Shown here: one piece after another, positions 25,381 to 34,419 of the stretch
How the letters are laid out: the number at the start of each line of letters is the position of its first letter
How positions within the stretch are numbered: the stretch's first letter is position 1
Origin: Nocardioides deserti
GTDB taxonomy: Bacteria > Actinomycetota > Actinomycetes > Propionibacteriales > Nocardioidaceae
Assembly (NCBI RefSeq): GCF_014266025.1
Contig: NZ_JACMYC010000004.1
Span: forward strand, 310,001-374,000
Length of the DNA stretch: 64,000 bases
Direction: 5' to 3'
Translations under genes and position numbers: made by a program
Notes under the pieces: model-generated
Database searches by the model: none
What the model was told of the DNA's origin: nothing
Seen by the model: only the letters and a program-made list of their open reading frames with translations

Positions 25381-26457
25381 ATGTCCCTGCTCGAGGAGCG
25401 GCGTCCCGCCGCCAAGCCCACCGCGATGCCGCTCGTGGCGCCGCAGATCCCGGCGTACGCACCCTGGCTCGCCGCCGTGCTCGCCGGCGGCATCGCCGCG
25501 CTCGCCGGGCTCCTGCTCGGCTGGTCCCTGGTCGCGGTCGTGCTGGTCGCCTGGGCGCTGCTGGTCGTCGGCCTGCCGGCCTGGTCGGCCGCGATCGAGG
25601 GCGAGCGCCGCGCCAAGGACCGACTCGTCACGACCATCGCCTGGTCGACCTTCGCGCTGGCGATGATCCCGCTCGCGAGCCTGGCGTGGGAGGTCGTCGA
25701 GAACGGCCACGCCATCATCTCCTCGGAGTTCCTCACCTACGACATGCGCGGCGTGCTCGGCGCCGGCGGTGGCATCTACCACGCGCTGATGGGCACGCTG
25801 ATCATCACCGCGCTCGCCACCGCGATCTCGGTGCCGATCGGCGTGATGGCCGCGATCTACCTGGTGGAGTACGGCAAGGGCAACCGGCTCGCGCGCACGA
25901 TCACCTTCCTGGTCGACGTGATGACCGGCATCCCCTCGATCGTCGCCGGCCTCTTCGCCTTCGCGCTGTTCACGATGATCTTCGGGCCCGGCGTGCGGTT
26001 CGGCATCGGCGGCGCGGTCGCGCTGTCGGTGCTGATGATCCCGATCGTCGTGCGCGCGACCGAGGAGATGCTCAAGCTGGTTCCCGAGGAGCTGCGCGAG
26101 GCGTCGTACGCCCTGGGCGTGCCGAAGTGGCGCACGATCGTCAAGGTCGTGCTGCCGACCGCGCTCGGCGGCATCGTCACCGGCGTGACGCTCGCGATCG
26201 CCCGCGTCGCCGGCGAGACCGCGCCGCTGCTCATCATCGTCGGCACCACGACGACGCTGAACCTGAACCCGTTCGACGGTCGGATGGCCACGCTGCCGGT
26301 CTTCATCTTCTCCTCGGTCACCACCGGCGGGAAGTACGACGCGGAGCAGACCGCGCGGGCCTGGGGCGCCGCACTGGTCCTGGTCGCGATCGTCATGACG
26401 CTCAACCTGCTGGCCCGCGCGGTCGGCAAGGTCTTCGCACCCAAGACCGGCCGCTGA
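25381..26457 (+). CDS. pstA: phosphate ABC transporter permease PstA
   Basis: A 358-residue permease with two N-terminal helices (about 26-65) before the conserved PstA core; EAA loop [20 protein letters not shown] and [14 protein letters not shown] are diagnostic. It is longer than the 280-300 residues of proteobacterial PstA because of the N-terminal extension common in actinobacteria. Starts 12 bp after pstC. Confidence 0.96.
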   Translation: MSLLEERRPAAKPTAMPLVAPQIPAYAPWLAAVLAGGIAALAGLLLGWSLVAVVLVAWALLVVGLPAWSAAIEGERRAKDRLVTTIAWSTFALAMIPLASLAWEVVENGHAIISSEFLTYDMRGVLGAGGGIYHALMGTLIITALATAISVPIGVMAAIYLVEYGKGNRLARTITFLVDVMTGIPSIVAGLFAFALFTMIFGPGVRFGIGGAVALSVLMIPIVVRATEEMLKLVPEELREASYALGVPKWRTIVKVVLPTALGGIVTGVTLAIARVAGETAPLLIIVGTTTTLNLNPFDGRMATLPVFIFSSVTTGGKYDAEQTARAWGAALVLVAIVMTLNLLARAVGKVFAPKTGR

Positions 26458-26519
26458 CCCCGCCGCCGACCCCGCCGCGACCCCACGAACTCCGCACCGA
26501 CCCGTTGAGGACACCAGCC

Positions 26520-27299
26520 ATGGCCACGAGCATCGACATCTCCGACCTGAACATCTACTACGGCGACTTCCTGGCCGTCGAGGGCGTCGGCATGACGATC
26601 CGCGCCCGCTCGGTGACCGCCTTCATCGGGCCGTCGGGCTGCGGCAAGTCGACCTTCCTGCGCTCGCTGAACCGGATGCACGAGGTCATCCCCGGCGCCC
26701 GCGTCGAGGGCAAGGTCGTCGTCGACGGCCAGTCGCTCTACGACCCGTCGGTCGACCCGGTCGCGGTCCGCCGCCAGATCGGGATGGTCTTCCAGCGGCC
26801 CAACCCGTTCCCGACGATGTCGATCTACGAGAACGTGCTGGCCGGCAACCGGCTCAACTCCAAGCGGATGAAGAAGGCCGAGGCCGACGACATCGTGGAG
26901 CGCTCGCTGCGCGGCGCGAACCTCTGGACCGAGGTCAAGGACCGGCTCGGCAAGCCCGGCATGGGCCTCTCCGGCGGCCAGCAGCAGCGGCTCTGCATCG
27001 CCCGGGCGATCGCGGTCGAGCCGCAGGTGCTGCTCATGGACGAGCCGTGCTCGGCGCTCGACCCGATCTCCACCGCGGCGATCGAGGACCTCATCCACGA
27101 GCTGAAGTCCGACTACACGATCGTCATCGTCACCCACAACATGCAGCAGGCGGCGCGCGTCTCGGACGACACCGGCTTCTTCAACCTCAAGGCGGCCGGC
27201 GAGCCGGGCCACCTGGTGGAGTTCAACGCCACCAGCAAGGTCTTCTCCAACCCCGACGACCCCTCGACCGAGGCCTACATCTCCGGCCGGTTCGGCTGA
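26520..27299 (+). CDS. pstB: phosphate ABC transporter ATP-binding protein PstB
   Basis: A 259-residue ABC ATPase: Walker [10 protein letters not shown] (37-45), Q-loop VFQRPNPFP (specific for PstB), signature LSGGQQQR (near 150), Walker [14 protein letters not shown], and ..[15 protein letters not shown] at the C-terminus. Energises PstCA. No phoU follows; instead a winged-helix regulator begins 3 bp downstream. Confidence 0.97.
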   Translation: MATSIDISDLNIYYGDFLAVEGVGMTIRARSVTAFIGPSGCGKSTFLRSLNRMHEVIPGARVEGKVVVDGQSLYDPSVDPVAVRRQIGMVFQRPNPFPTMSIYENVLAGNRLNSKRMKKAEADDIVERSLRGANLWTEVKDRLGKPGMGLSGGQQQRLCIARAIAVEPQVLLMDEPCSALDPISTAAIEDLIHELKSDYTIVIVTHNMQQAARVSDDTGFFNLKAAGEPGHLVEFNATSKVFSNPDDPSTEAYISGRFG

Positions 27300-27301
27300 T
27301 C

Positions 27302-28006
27302 GTGCTGGACATCTCGGGGATCGGGCCGGAGGGCGCGCCGTCGTGCGCCGTGCCGGTGCACGTGATCGGCCCGGCCGAGGACGTCGAGCGGGTCGCGGGC
27401 GAGCTGCGCTGCGAGGGCGTCGAGGTCAGCGGATCAGCCTCGGCGCTCGACGGGCTGGTCCACTTCGGTGAGGCTCGGCCCGAGGTCGTCGTCGTGTCCT
27501 CCGGCGTCGAGGACGCCGGGGCCGTGGACGTCGTCACCGCGCTCCGCCGGCACGGAGCGCCGCTGGTCGTCGGGCTGGTCGACCCCGGCGACGTCGCGCT
27601 CGCGGGGCGGATGGTGCTGGCCGGTGCCCGCAGCGTGCTGACCCGGCCCTTCTCCGGCTCGGACCTCTGGGCGGCGGTCCCGCGACCCGCGGCCGAACTG
27701 CGCCAGCAGGCCCAGCTGCGACACGGTCCGATCGTGCTCGACGTCGACAGCTACGCCGTCTGGATCCACGGGGAGCGGGTGCCCGACCCGCCGGGCAAGG
27801 AGTTCGAGCTCCTGCACGCGCTGCTGCGCCGTGCCCCCGGCGTCGTCGGCAACGACGAGCTCCGGGCCTCGCTGTGGGGCGACGCCGGCGAGGGCCCCTC
27901 GGACAACACCATCGCCGTCCACGTGGCCCGGCTGCGTCACCGGCTCGAGGGCGTCGCCCGGATCCGGCGGTTGCGCGGCCGCGGCTACGCGCTCACGCTG
28001 GACTGA
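27302..28006 (+). CDS. winged-helix transcriptional regulator with degenerate receiver domain
   Basis: A 234-residue protein. Residues about 10-130 have the alternating pattern of a receiver domain, but the strand where the phospho-accepting Asp should be reads PEVVVVSSGVED, with Ser-Ser in place, and the N-terminal acidic pair is also missing (VHVIGPAED). The C-terminal about 95 residues form an OmpR/PhoB winged helix (GKEFELLHALLRRAPGVVGNDELR..VHVARLRHRLEG..RLRGRGYAL). GTG start is 3 bp after the pstB stop, so it belongs to the pst operon. A phosphorylation-independent regulator of phosphate genes is inferred from context. Confidence 0.8.
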   Translation: MLDISGIGPEGAPSCAVPVHVIGPAEDVERVAGELRCEGVEVSGSASALDGLVHFGEARPEVVVVSSGVEDAGAVDVVTALRRHGAPLVVGLVDPGDVALAGRMVLAGARSVLTRPFSGSDLWAAVPRPAAELRQQAQLRHGPIVLDVDSYAVWIHGERVPDPPGKEFELLHALLRRAPGVVGNDELRASLWGDAGEGPSDNTIAVHVARLRHRLEGVARIRRLRGRGYALTLD

Positions 28007-28042
28007 CCGGTCGGACTCGGCGTCGGGAGCGGGCGCCGGGCC

Positions 28043-28094
28043 GGGGTCGTGTGCCCGAGGACGCGGGTCGGCGCGGCGTGGGGCACACGACCCC
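28043..28094. repeat. inverted repeat, family A copy 2
   Basis: Perfect 14-bp arms GGGGTCGTGTGCCC (28043-28056) and GGGCACACGACCCC (28081-28094), enclosing a GC-rich 24-bp centre that begins GAGGACGCG, like the centre of the copy at 1548-1599 (GGGGACGCG). It lies after the winged-helix regulator and 26 bp before the next start codon. Confidence 0.87.
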
Positions 28095-28120
28095 GGAGGG
28101 CCGGGCGGCATGATCCCTGC

Positions 28121-29563
28121 ATGCTGCTCGGGCGCTGCACCACCCTGCTCCTCACCCTCGTGGCCGGCCTGGCCCTCGTCGTCGGGCTCGTCCCGGCCGC
28201 CGCTGGCGCCGACCCGGGCGACCCTGGCGACTCGGGCGAGCCACCGCCGGTCGCGACGACGCTGACGCTCACGGCGCCGGCGCGGTACGCGGACCGGCCG
28301 ACCGACCTGGTCGCGACGCTGACCGCCGCCGACGGGACGCCGGTGGTCGATGCGCCGATCACGGTCGAGCGGTACGTCCGGGGATCCTGGGAACCGGTCG
28401 CCACGCCCACCACCGACGCCGCGGGCCGGGCGGCGACGGAGGCGGTGCTGAGCCGGAGTGGCACCGACAACATCTTCCGTGCGGGCTTCGCGGGCGACGC
28501 GACGTACGCCGCGTCGCAGTCGGCGGCGTTCCGCGCACCCGTGGTCAAGCGCGGCAGCCGGGTGCGTCTCCAGGGGCCGGAGCGGGTCGTCGACGGTCGG
28601 AAGGTGCGTCTGCGCGTCGTCTGGCGGACCGGGAACGGGGTCCCGGTGCAGGCCAAGGTCGACGTGCGGCGCAAGGCCCGCGGCGGCGCCTGGCGGCTGC
28701 ACCGCACGGTGATCACCAGCTCCGACGGACGCGCCGAGCTCCGGGTCCGGCCCCGCGTGGACACCGTCTGGCGCGCGGTCGCCCGCGGCAACAGCTGGGT
28801 CGAGCGGGGGACCAGTCCGGTGCACCGCGTCGACAACGTCCCGCCGGGGGAGCCGGTCGTGCTGCCGGCAGGTGCGCCGCGCCCGCGGGTCTCGCTGCCG
28901 GCCCAGCCGCGCGCCAGCGGCCCCGGCCCTCAGCTGCGGGTCTCGCGGATCCCCGACGGCGTGTGGCGCTCGATGGTCGGCCGCAGCTGGCGCCCCGGCT
29001 GCCCGGTCGGGCGCGCCGGGCTGCGCCTGGTGCGCGTCAACTACTACGGGTACGACGGCTACCGGCACCGCGGCGAGGTGGTCGCCGCGGCGAGCGCGGC
29101 CGGCCGGATCGGGCGGGCGCTGGCCGCGATGCACGAGCGGCGCTTCCCGATCCGCTCGATGTACCGCGTCGACCGGTTCGGCTGGTCGGGCCGGCTCAAC
29201 GGCGCCGACGACTACCGCTCGATGGCCGCGGGCAACACCTCCGCCTTCAACTGCCGCTGGGTCGTCGGCCGGCCCGGCGTCCGCTCGCCGCACTCCTACG
29301 GCCGGTCGCTGGACGTGAACCCGTGGGAGAACCCCTACCGCGCCTCCCACGGCTGGACCCCCAACTCGTGGTGGGTCGGCCGCAGCCACCCCCGCGTCGC
29401 CTGGCGCTCGCGTGGCCACGCGGTGGTGCGGCTGATGGCGGCCCACGGCCTGCGCTGGACCTACGGCACCTTCGACGCCCACCACTTCGACGCGCGCACG
29501 ACGAGCGGGCGCGTCGTACCCGGACCGGTCGCCCGCGCCTGCGGCACCGAGGTCTGCCACTGA
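28121..29563 (+). CDS. secreted M15-type peptidase with N-terminal Ig-like domains
   Basis: A 480-residue exported protein. Signal peptide about 1-29 (..VPAAAG/ADP), two beta-sandwich Ig-like regions (about 45-145 and 155-245), and a C-terminal M15 D-Ala-D-Ala carboxypeptidase-like domain (about 275-480). Zinc ligands are visible as HSYGRSLDVNP (His391, Asp398) and DAHHFD (His454/455). It probably trims peptidoglycan peptides or a related wall substrate. ATG at 28121 opens the signal peptide; CATGAT lies 6 nt upstream. Its stop shares one base with the HIT gene start. Confidence 0.85.
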   Translation: MLLGRCTTLLLTLVAGLALVVGLVPAAAGADPGDPGDSGEPPPVATTLTLTAPARYADRPTDLVATLTAADGTPVVDAPITVERYVRGSWEPVATPTTDAAGRAATEAVLSRSGTDNIFRAGFAGDATYAASQSAAFRAPVVKRGSRVRLQGPERVVDGRKVRLRVVWRTGNGVPVQAKVDVRRKARGGAWRLHRTVITSSDGRAELRVRPRVDTVWRAVARGNSWVERGTSPVHRVDNVPPGEPVVLPAGAPRPRVSLPAQPRASGPGPQLRVSRIPDGVWRSMVGRSWRPGCPVGRAGLRLVRVNYYGYDGYRHRGEVVAAASAAGRIGRALAAMHERRFPIRSMYRVDRFGWSGRLNGADDYRSMAAGNTSAFNCRWVVGRPGVRSPHSYGRSLDVNPWENPYRASHGWTPNSWWVGRSHPRVAWRSRGHAVVRLMAAHGLRWTYGTFDAHHFDARTTSGRVVPGPVARACGTEVCH

Positions 29564-29994
29564 TGGCGCGCACCCCGGCCCCGGCCGACTGCGTCTTCTG
29601 CGCGATCGTGGCGGGGGAGGCCGAGGCCGACCGGGTGCTCGAGGACGACGACTTCGTGGCCTTCCTCGACCAGCGACCGGTGTTCAAGGGCCACGTGCTG
29701 CTCGTCCCGCGCGAGCACGTGGTCACGCTGCCCGACCTGCCGGCCCCGCTGCGCGACCCGTTCCTCGCCCACGCGCAGCGGCTCGCGACCGCGGTGGTCG
29801 ACGCGCTCGGGGCGCAGGGGTCGTTCGTCGCGATGAACAACGTCGTCAGCCAGTCCGTGGCCCACCTGCACCTGCACGTCGTGCCGCGCACCAAGGGCGA
29901 CGGGCTGCGGGGGTTCTTCTGGCCGCGGCACCGGTACGCCGACCCGGCCGAGCGGGCGGCGTACGCCGCGAGACTGCGTGCCGCACTGTCCTAG
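29563..29994 (+). CDS. HIT family nucleotide hydrolase
   Basis: A 143-residue histidine-triad protein: catalytic HLHLHVVP at 101-108, CVFCAIV (10-16) forming half of a zinc site, and FKGHVLLVPREHV. HIT proteins hydrolyse nucleoside phosphoramidates or dinucleotides. ATG start overlaps the preceding stop by one base (TGATG). Confidence 0.93.
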   Translation: MARTPAPADCVFCAIVAGEAEADRVLEDDDFVAFLDQRPVFKGHVLLVPREHVVTLPDLPAPLRDPFLAHAQRLATAVVDALGAQGSFVAMNNVVSQSVAHLHLHVVPRTKGDGLRGFFWPRHRYADPAERAAYAARLRAALS

Positions 29995-30063
29995 CGCTGT
30001 CGTAGCGTGTGCGATCGTCCGCATCCGGCGGGCCACAGCCACCGAGCAATCAGGAGTGCAGTC

Positions 30064-30831
30064 ATGGGTCGATTCGACGGGCGCGTCGCCGTCGTCACCG
30101 GAGCCGCCCGCGGGATCGGGTTCGGCACCGCCACCCGGTTCGCCGAGGAGGGTGCCTCGGTCGCGATCATCGACCTCGACGAGACCGCTGCGGCCCAGGC
30201 CGCCGCGAAGCTGCCGGTCATCGACGGCGCGAAGGCCGTGGGCATCGGTGCGGACGTCAGCGACGCCGAGTCGGTCGACGCCGCCGTCGAGCGGGTCGTC
30301 GGCGAGCTCGGTGGCATCCACGTGCTGGTCAACAACGCCGGCATCACGCGCGACAACCTGCTGTTCAAGATGACCGAGCAGGACTGGGACCTGGTCATGG
30401 GCGTCCACCTCAAGGGTGCGTTCCTGATGACCAAGGCTGCTCAGAAGCACTTCGTGGAGCAGAAGTACGGCAAGATCGTGAACCTCTCCAGCGTCTCCGC
30501 GCTGGGCAACCGTGGCCAGGCCAACTACTCCGCGGCGAAGATGGGCGTGCAGGGCTTCACCCGCACGCTGGGCATCGAGCTCGGCCCGTTCGGCATCAAC
30601 GCCAACGCGGTCGCGCCGGGCTTCATCGCCACCGAGATGACCGACGCCACCGCGGCGCGGCTGAAGATGGACGTCGAGGAGTTCCGCAAGCTCAACGCCG
30701 AGGCCAACCCGGTGCGCCGGGTCGGGTTCCCCGAGGACATCGCGGCCGCCGTGGCGTTCCTCGCCAGCGACGAGGCGTCGTACATCACCGGCCAGACGCT
30801 GTACGTCGACGGCGGCGCCAAGCTCGGCTGA
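30064..30831 (+). CDS. fabG: SDR family 3-oxoacyl-ACP reductase-like (FabG)
   Basis: A 255-residue NAD(P)H-dependent short-chain reductase. Cofactor motif TGAARGIG (12-19), NNAG (90-93), catalytic Ser at about 142-143, Tyr155 and Lys159 (NYSAAK), and the C-terminal EASYITGQTLYVDGG typical of FabG. Likely reduces 3-oxoacyl thioesters; several FabG-like paralogues are usual in this group, so membership in the essential fatty-acid cycle is not certain. ATG follows AGGAG. A terminator-like hairpin follows at 30842. Confidence 0.9.
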   Translation: MGRFDGRVAVVTGAARGIGFGTATRFAEEGASVAIIDLDETAAAQAAAKLPVIDGAKAVGIGADVSDAESVDAAVERVVGELGGIHVLVNNAGITRDNLLFKMTEQDWDLVMGVHLKGAFLMTKAAQKHFVEQKYGKIVNLSSVSALGNRGQANYSAAKMGVQGFTRTLGIELGPFGINANAVAPGFIATEMTDATAARLKMDVEEFRKLNAEANPVRRVGFPEDIAAAVAFLASDEASYITGQTLYVDGGAKLG

Positions 30832-30841
30832 CACCCGCTCT

Positions 30842-30890
30842 CCCGGTCGGACGCGGGAGGTGCCGCCGGTCGGCGACCTCCCCGTCCGGG
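30842..30890 (+). terminator. stem-loop after fabG
   Basis: An imperfect long stem with perfect core GGGAGGT / ACCTCCC and outer CCCGG / CCGGG pairing. It begins about 10 bp after the fabG stop and precedes the next promoter, so it fits a factor-independent-like terminator without a T-run. Confidence 0.5.
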
Positions 30891-30988
30891 CGCGCCTCCG
30901 CGCCGCCGCGGCCCCTGCGCCGCACACTGGGACTCGTCGGCCTTAGTCGACCGAACCACTAGTCAATCTCTCTGCATTGGAGCCCGCC

Positions 30989-32005
30989 GTGCGCCGCACC
31001 CGGACCCGCGCCCTCGCCTCGACCATCGCCGCCACCGCCCTGGTGCTCTCCGCGTGCGGCAGCTCCGACGACGGAGCCGGGGGAGACGAGGGCAACGACC
31101 CGCAGGCCACCAGCGCCGGCTCGAAGCTCGCCGCGACCTGGCCGCTCACCGGCCTGCCGGTCAAGGGCGAGGACTCCGCGGTGCAGGACCACCCGGTGCT
31201 CGTGCTGAAGATGGACAACACCTCCTCGAGCGCCCCGCAGGTCGGTCTCGGGTCCGCGGACCTGGTCGTCGAGGAGCTCGTCGAGGGCGGGATGACCCGA
31301 CTCGCGGCGTTCTACTACTCACGGGTGCCCGACGACGCCGGCCCGGTCCGCTCGATGCGGGCCAGCGACATCGGCATCGTCAGCCCGGTCGACGCCTCGA
31401 TGGTCACCAGCGGCGCGGCGCCGATCACCATCAAGCGCATCAACGGCGCGGGGATCGAGTTCTTCGGCGAGGGCGCGAAGGGCTTCTACCGCGCCGGCGG
31501 CCGCAGCGCGCCGTACAACCTGTTCGCGCGGATGGACGAGACCGCCACCCTCACCCGTGGCGGCGAGCGGCCCGCGGACTACCTCACCTGGGGCGACGCC
31601 GCCGACCTGCCGAAGGGCAAGCCCGCCACCAGCCTGGCCGCGAGCTTCGGCGGCGGCCACACCACCAGCTGGAGCTTCAGCGACGGCCGCTACACCATCG
31701 ACAACGGGTACGCCGCCGCCGGCGACGAGTTCCCCGCCGACTCGGTGCTGGTGCTGCGCGTGGAGGTCGGCGACGCCGGCTACCGCGACCCGGCCGGCAA
31801 CCCCGTGCCCGAGACCAAGCTCGAGGGCAAGGGCGAGGCGATGCTCTTCCACGACGGCCGCGTCGTCCGCGGCACCTGGTCCAAGGACGGCCTCGGCGCC
31901 CCCATCGAGCTCGCCACCAAGCAGGGCGAGCTGAAGGTCCCTGCCGGCCACACCTGGATCGAGCTCGTCCCCCGCGAGGCCGGGAACGTCACCTTCGCCC
32001 GCTGA
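30989..32005 (+). CDS. DUF3048 domain lipoprotein (YerB-like)
   Basis: A 338-residue exported lipoprotein: lipobox ALVLSACGSS, acidic linker, then two DUF3048 modules, the first with LVVEELVEGGMTRLAAFYYS and GPVRSMRASDI (family hallmarks), the second with TWSKDGLGAPIEL. Function of the family is unknown; it acts outside the membrane. GTG at 30989 is chosen over TTG at 30977 because GGAG sits 7 nt upstream. Convergent with the TetR gene, the stops being only 3 bp apart. Confidence 0.87.
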   Translation: MRRTRTRALASTIAATALVLSACGSSDDGAGGDEGNDPQATSAGSKLAATWPLTGLPVKGEDSAVQDHPVLVLKMDNTSSSAPQVGLGSADLVVEELVEGGMTRLAAFYYSRVPDDAGPVRSMRASDIGIVSPVDASMVTSGAAPITIKRINGAGIEFFGEGAKGFYRAGGRSAPYNLFARMDETATLTRGGERPADYLTWGDAADLPKGKPATSLAASFGGGHTTSWSFSDGRYTIDNGYAAAGDEFPADSVLVLRVEVGDAGYRDPAGNPVPETKLEGKGEAMLFHDGRVVRGTWSKDGLGAPIELATKQGELKVPAGHTWIELVPREAGNVTFAR

Positions 32006-32008
32006 GAC

Positions 32009-32713
32009 TCAGTCGGCCTCGGGCGTGGCGCCGGGGAGCGGCACGCCGTCGGCGGCGAGGACCTGGAAGCCCTGGAGGATGAAGGCGATCGCGGTCTCGA
32101 CCCGCTCGGCGGCGGCGATGGGGTCGTCGGCGCTGGAGACGGACTCGCCGGCGGAGGACATCGCGCCGAAGAAGATCCGGGCGAAGGTCTGCAGCATCTC
32201 CTCCTCGAGCTCCCACGTGCCGGCGTTGAGCACCGCGCGCACGATCTCCAGGACGTTGGCGAACGTCGAGCGCTCCTCCTGCTCGCGGAAGCGCTCGTAG
32301 CCGAGGACCGACGGGCCCTCCTGGATGACGATGCGGCGGTAGCGCGGCTCCTGGACCACGGCGAGGAACGCCTGGAGGCCGGCGAGCGCCTTCTCCCAGG
32401 GGTCCTTCTTGCCCTTCAGCGCCTTCTGGATCGCGCGGGAGGCGTCGGCCTCGACCCGCTCGAAGACCGCCTCGAAGAGCGCCTGCTTGCCGCTGAAGTG
32501 GTGGTAGAGCGCGCCCTTGGTCACCCGCGCGCCGGCGACGATCGAGTCGAGCGACGCCGCGGCGTACCCCAGGTCGGTGAAGAGCTCCTCGGCCACGTCG
32601 ACCAGCGCCCGCTTGGTGGAGGCGGAGTACTGCTGGCGACGACTCGCGCCGGTCACGCCGGGCATCCCGGGGACCTTCGGCACCAGCTTCGAGACGCTCG
32701 GCTTCGGTGGCAT
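32009..32713 (-). CDS. TetR family transcriptional regulator
   Basis: A 234-residue regulator. After a basic/proline N-terminal extension (about 1-30) comes the TetR helix-turn-helix (about 35-80; LDSIVAGARVTKGALYHHFS..LFEAVF) and an all-helical ligand domain. Divergent from a conserved hypothetical gene at 32845, with a dyad in the shared promoter region (32774-32788) that is a plausible operator. Ligand unknown. Confidence 0.9.
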   Translation of the reverse strand: MPPKPSVSKLVPKVPGMPGVTGASRRQQYSASTKRALVDVAEELFTDLGYAAASLDSIVAGARVTKGALYHHFSGKQALFEAVFERVEADASRAIQKALKGKKDPWEKALAGLQAFLAVVQEPRYRRIVIQEGPSVLGYERFREQEERSTFANVLEIVRAVLNAGTWELEEEMLQTFARIFFGAMSSAGESVSSADDPIAAAERVETAIAFILQGFQVLAADGVPLPGATPEAD

Positions 32714-32770
32714 CCCGGCAGTTTAGGCACCGACCGCCGGTACGGGTGGCGCGGATCACCCACCGACTCG

Positions 32771-32800
32771 TTGCATACCGCGGGTATGGCTCCGTACTCT
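32771..32800 (+). promoter_or_regulatory. candidate promoter with overlapping operator dyad
   Basis: TTGCAT (32771-32776) and TACTCT (32795-32800) are spaced 18 bp and read toward the gene at 32845. The spacer carries the perfect dyad CATACC-GCG-GGTATG (32774-32788), and two related half-sites (GGTACG, GGTATG) follow by 32820. A TetR dimer bound here would block polymerase, and the divergent TetR gene starts 58 bp away. Confidence 0.6.
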
Positions 32801-32844
32801 GGGTACGTACTCACGGTATGTGAGCACCCGAGAAGGAGCTGACC

Positions 32845-33408
32845 ATGACCTGGACTTCCTTTCACCACCGCGGAGAGATCCTGCGCTCCGTGATCCGCAT
32901 CGCCGACGAGCGCCGTGACGGCGTCCTCCCGATGGACCTGCCGGGCGTGCGCGAGACCTTCGGCGACGAGCTCGCGCTGTACGGCGCGCTCTCGCTGCGC
33001 TGGCACACCCGGCTCGCCGGCCGCATCGAGCGCGAGCTGGCCACCCAGCCGCTCGACCTCGAGGCCGCAGTCATCACCGCCTGGCGGGCGCTGGCCGACG
33101 AGATGCCGGGCGTCCGCGCGATCCTCGACCACTACCGCGACGAGCCGGTCGACGACGCGATGGCCGAGGCCATCGCCAAGGCGACCCGCAAGGAGCACAT
33201 CCTGCTCGCGATCATGGCCGGTCGCGCGAGCGTGCACGACAGCCGCGGCGCCGCCCTGGCCGCCGAGACCGGCGCCCGCATCGAGCAGCGCGCCCGCACC
33301 CTGAGCGCCGTGATCGCAGCGGCGCGCTCCGCGACGACCACCCACGACGGTGCCCGCGCCTCGCTGCGCAACCGCCTCGGCCGCCTGCGCGCGGCCCTCG
33401 CAGCCTGA
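32845..33408 (+). CDS. conserved hypothetical helical protein
   Basis: A 187-residue soluble, mainly alpha-helical protein with no recognised domain. Notable segments: FHHRGEILRSVIRIADERRDG at the start and LRWHTRLAGRIERELATQPLD in the middle; the C-terminus is Ala/Arg rich. Start ATG follows AAGGAG. Being divergent from a TetR regulator with an operator-like dyad over its promoter, it is a probable target of that regulator. Confidence 0.7.
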   Translation: MTWTSFHHRGEILRSVIRIADERRDGVLPMDLPGVRETFGDELALYGALSLRWHTRLAGRIERELATQPLDLEAAVITAWRALADEMPGVRAILDHYRDEPVDDAMAEAIAKATRKEHILLAIMAGRASVHDSRGAALAAETGARIEQRARTLSAVIAAARSATTTHDGARASLRNRLGRLRAALAA

Positions 33409-33488
33409 CCCGTCCGCCCAGGACCGGTCGGCCGTCCTCGTGCCTGCCGAGCCCACCCGTCGTCGGCGGCGTGGGTCATGATGGAGGG

Positions 33489-34046
33489 GTGGGCGAGCTG
33501 CAGGCGGGGATGTTGCTGGTGGCGACGCCCGCCCTGCTCGACCCGAACTTCGCCGACACCGTCGTCCTGCTCCTCGACGCCGACGCCAGCGGCGCGCTCG
33601 GCGTCGTGGTCAACCGTCCCTCACCGGTCGCCGTCTCCGAGGTCCTCGGCGGCTGGGGCGAGGTGGTCGCGGAGCCCGAGGTGCTCTTCTCCGGCGGCCC
33701 GGTCGGCCCCGAGGGCGCGCTCGCGGTGGCGCTGCTGCGCGACGCCGACGACGCACCGGTCGGCTTCCGGGCGATCGACGGCCGGCTCGGCCTGCTCGAC
33801 CTCGACACGCCCCGGGAGCTGGTCGAGGGCACGCTCGCGGGGCTGCGCATCTTCGCCGGGTACGCCGGGTGGGGTGCCGGCCAGCTCGAGGGCGAGGTCG
33901 AGGAGGGCAGCTGGTACGTCGTGCCCGCCGATCCCTCGGACCCGTTCCGGCTCGACCCCGACGGCCTGTGGCGCGACGTGCTGCGCCGCCAGCCCGGCGA
34001 GCTGGCCTGGCACGCCACCCGCCCGGCGAACCCCGACCTGAACTGA
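33489..34046 (+). CDS. YqgE/AlgH family protein (DUF179)
   Basis: A 185-residue cytoplasmic protein of the YqgE/AlgH family: LQAGMLLVATPALLDPNF at the N-terminus, VVNRPSP, LFSGGPVG and RIFAGYAGWGAGQLEGE are the conserved blocks. Biochemical role is undefined. GTG at 33489 is chosen because the conserved block starts directly after it; CATGAT lies 6 nt upstream. Confidence 0.9.
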   Translation: MGELQAGMLLVATPALLDPNFADTVVLLLDADASGALGVVVNRPSPVAVSEVLGGWGEVVAEPEVLFSGGPVGPEGALAVALLRDADDAPVGFRAIDGRLGLLDLDTPRELVEGTLAGLRIFAGYAGWGAGQLEGEVEEGSWYVVPADPSDPFRLDPDGLWRDVLRRQPGELAWHATRPANPDLN

Positions 34047-34052
34047 GCCGCT

Positions 34053-34085
34053 GCTGGTCCCCGGCTGGTCCCCGGCTGGTCCCCG
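34053..34085. repeat. 11-bp tandem repeat
   Basis: Three exact copies of GCTGGTCCCCG plus a degenerate fourth, in the 103-bp gap between yqgE and the DUF3039 gene. Effect unknown; it is close after the yqgE stop. Confidence 0.9.
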
Positions 34086-34149
34086 GCTTGGGTCCACCGG
34101 GGGTCCCGCGACTGCCGCGTCCGGGGGTGTCCTGACGTAGGCTGGGCCC

Positions 34150-34419
34150 GTGAGCCAGATCGGATTCGGGACCGGCACCGCCGTCGACGAGAGGGTCCGC
34201 GAGGACCAGCGCACCGTCCCCACCGACGACGGTGACCACGAGCGCTTCTCGCACTACGTCGAGAAGGACAAGCTCACCGAGGCGATGGTGATGGGCACGC
34301 CCGTCGTCGCGCTCTGCGGCAAGGTGTGGGTGCCCAGCCGCGCCCCGGAGAAGTTCCCGGTCTGCCCCGAGTGCAAGGAAGCCTGGGAGAGCATGCGCGA
34401 CGAGTCGGGCGACGAGTGA
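34150..34419 (+). CDS. DUF3039 small zinc-finger-like protein
   Basis: An 89-residue actinobacterial protein. It contains ALCGKVWVPSRAPEKFPVCP with Cys-x-Cys spacing and a following ECK, a probable metal-binding knuckle. Its stop overlaps the start of the helicase gene (GTGA); the constant DUF3039-helicase pairing suggests a helicase partner or regulator, but no function is established. TAGGCT lies 6 nt before the GTG. Confidence 0.85.
   Translation: MSQIGFGTGTAVDERVREDQRTVPTDDGDHERFSHYVEKDKLTEAMVMGTPVVALCGKVWVPSRAPEKFPVCPECKEAWESMRDESGDE

Noticed and set aside
24139..26514. A 791-codon open frame on the minus strand across the pst operon
   Set aside because: It is antisense to pstS, pstC and pstA, has low-complexity Arg/Asp/His composition and no domain; a by-product of GC-rich third positions.
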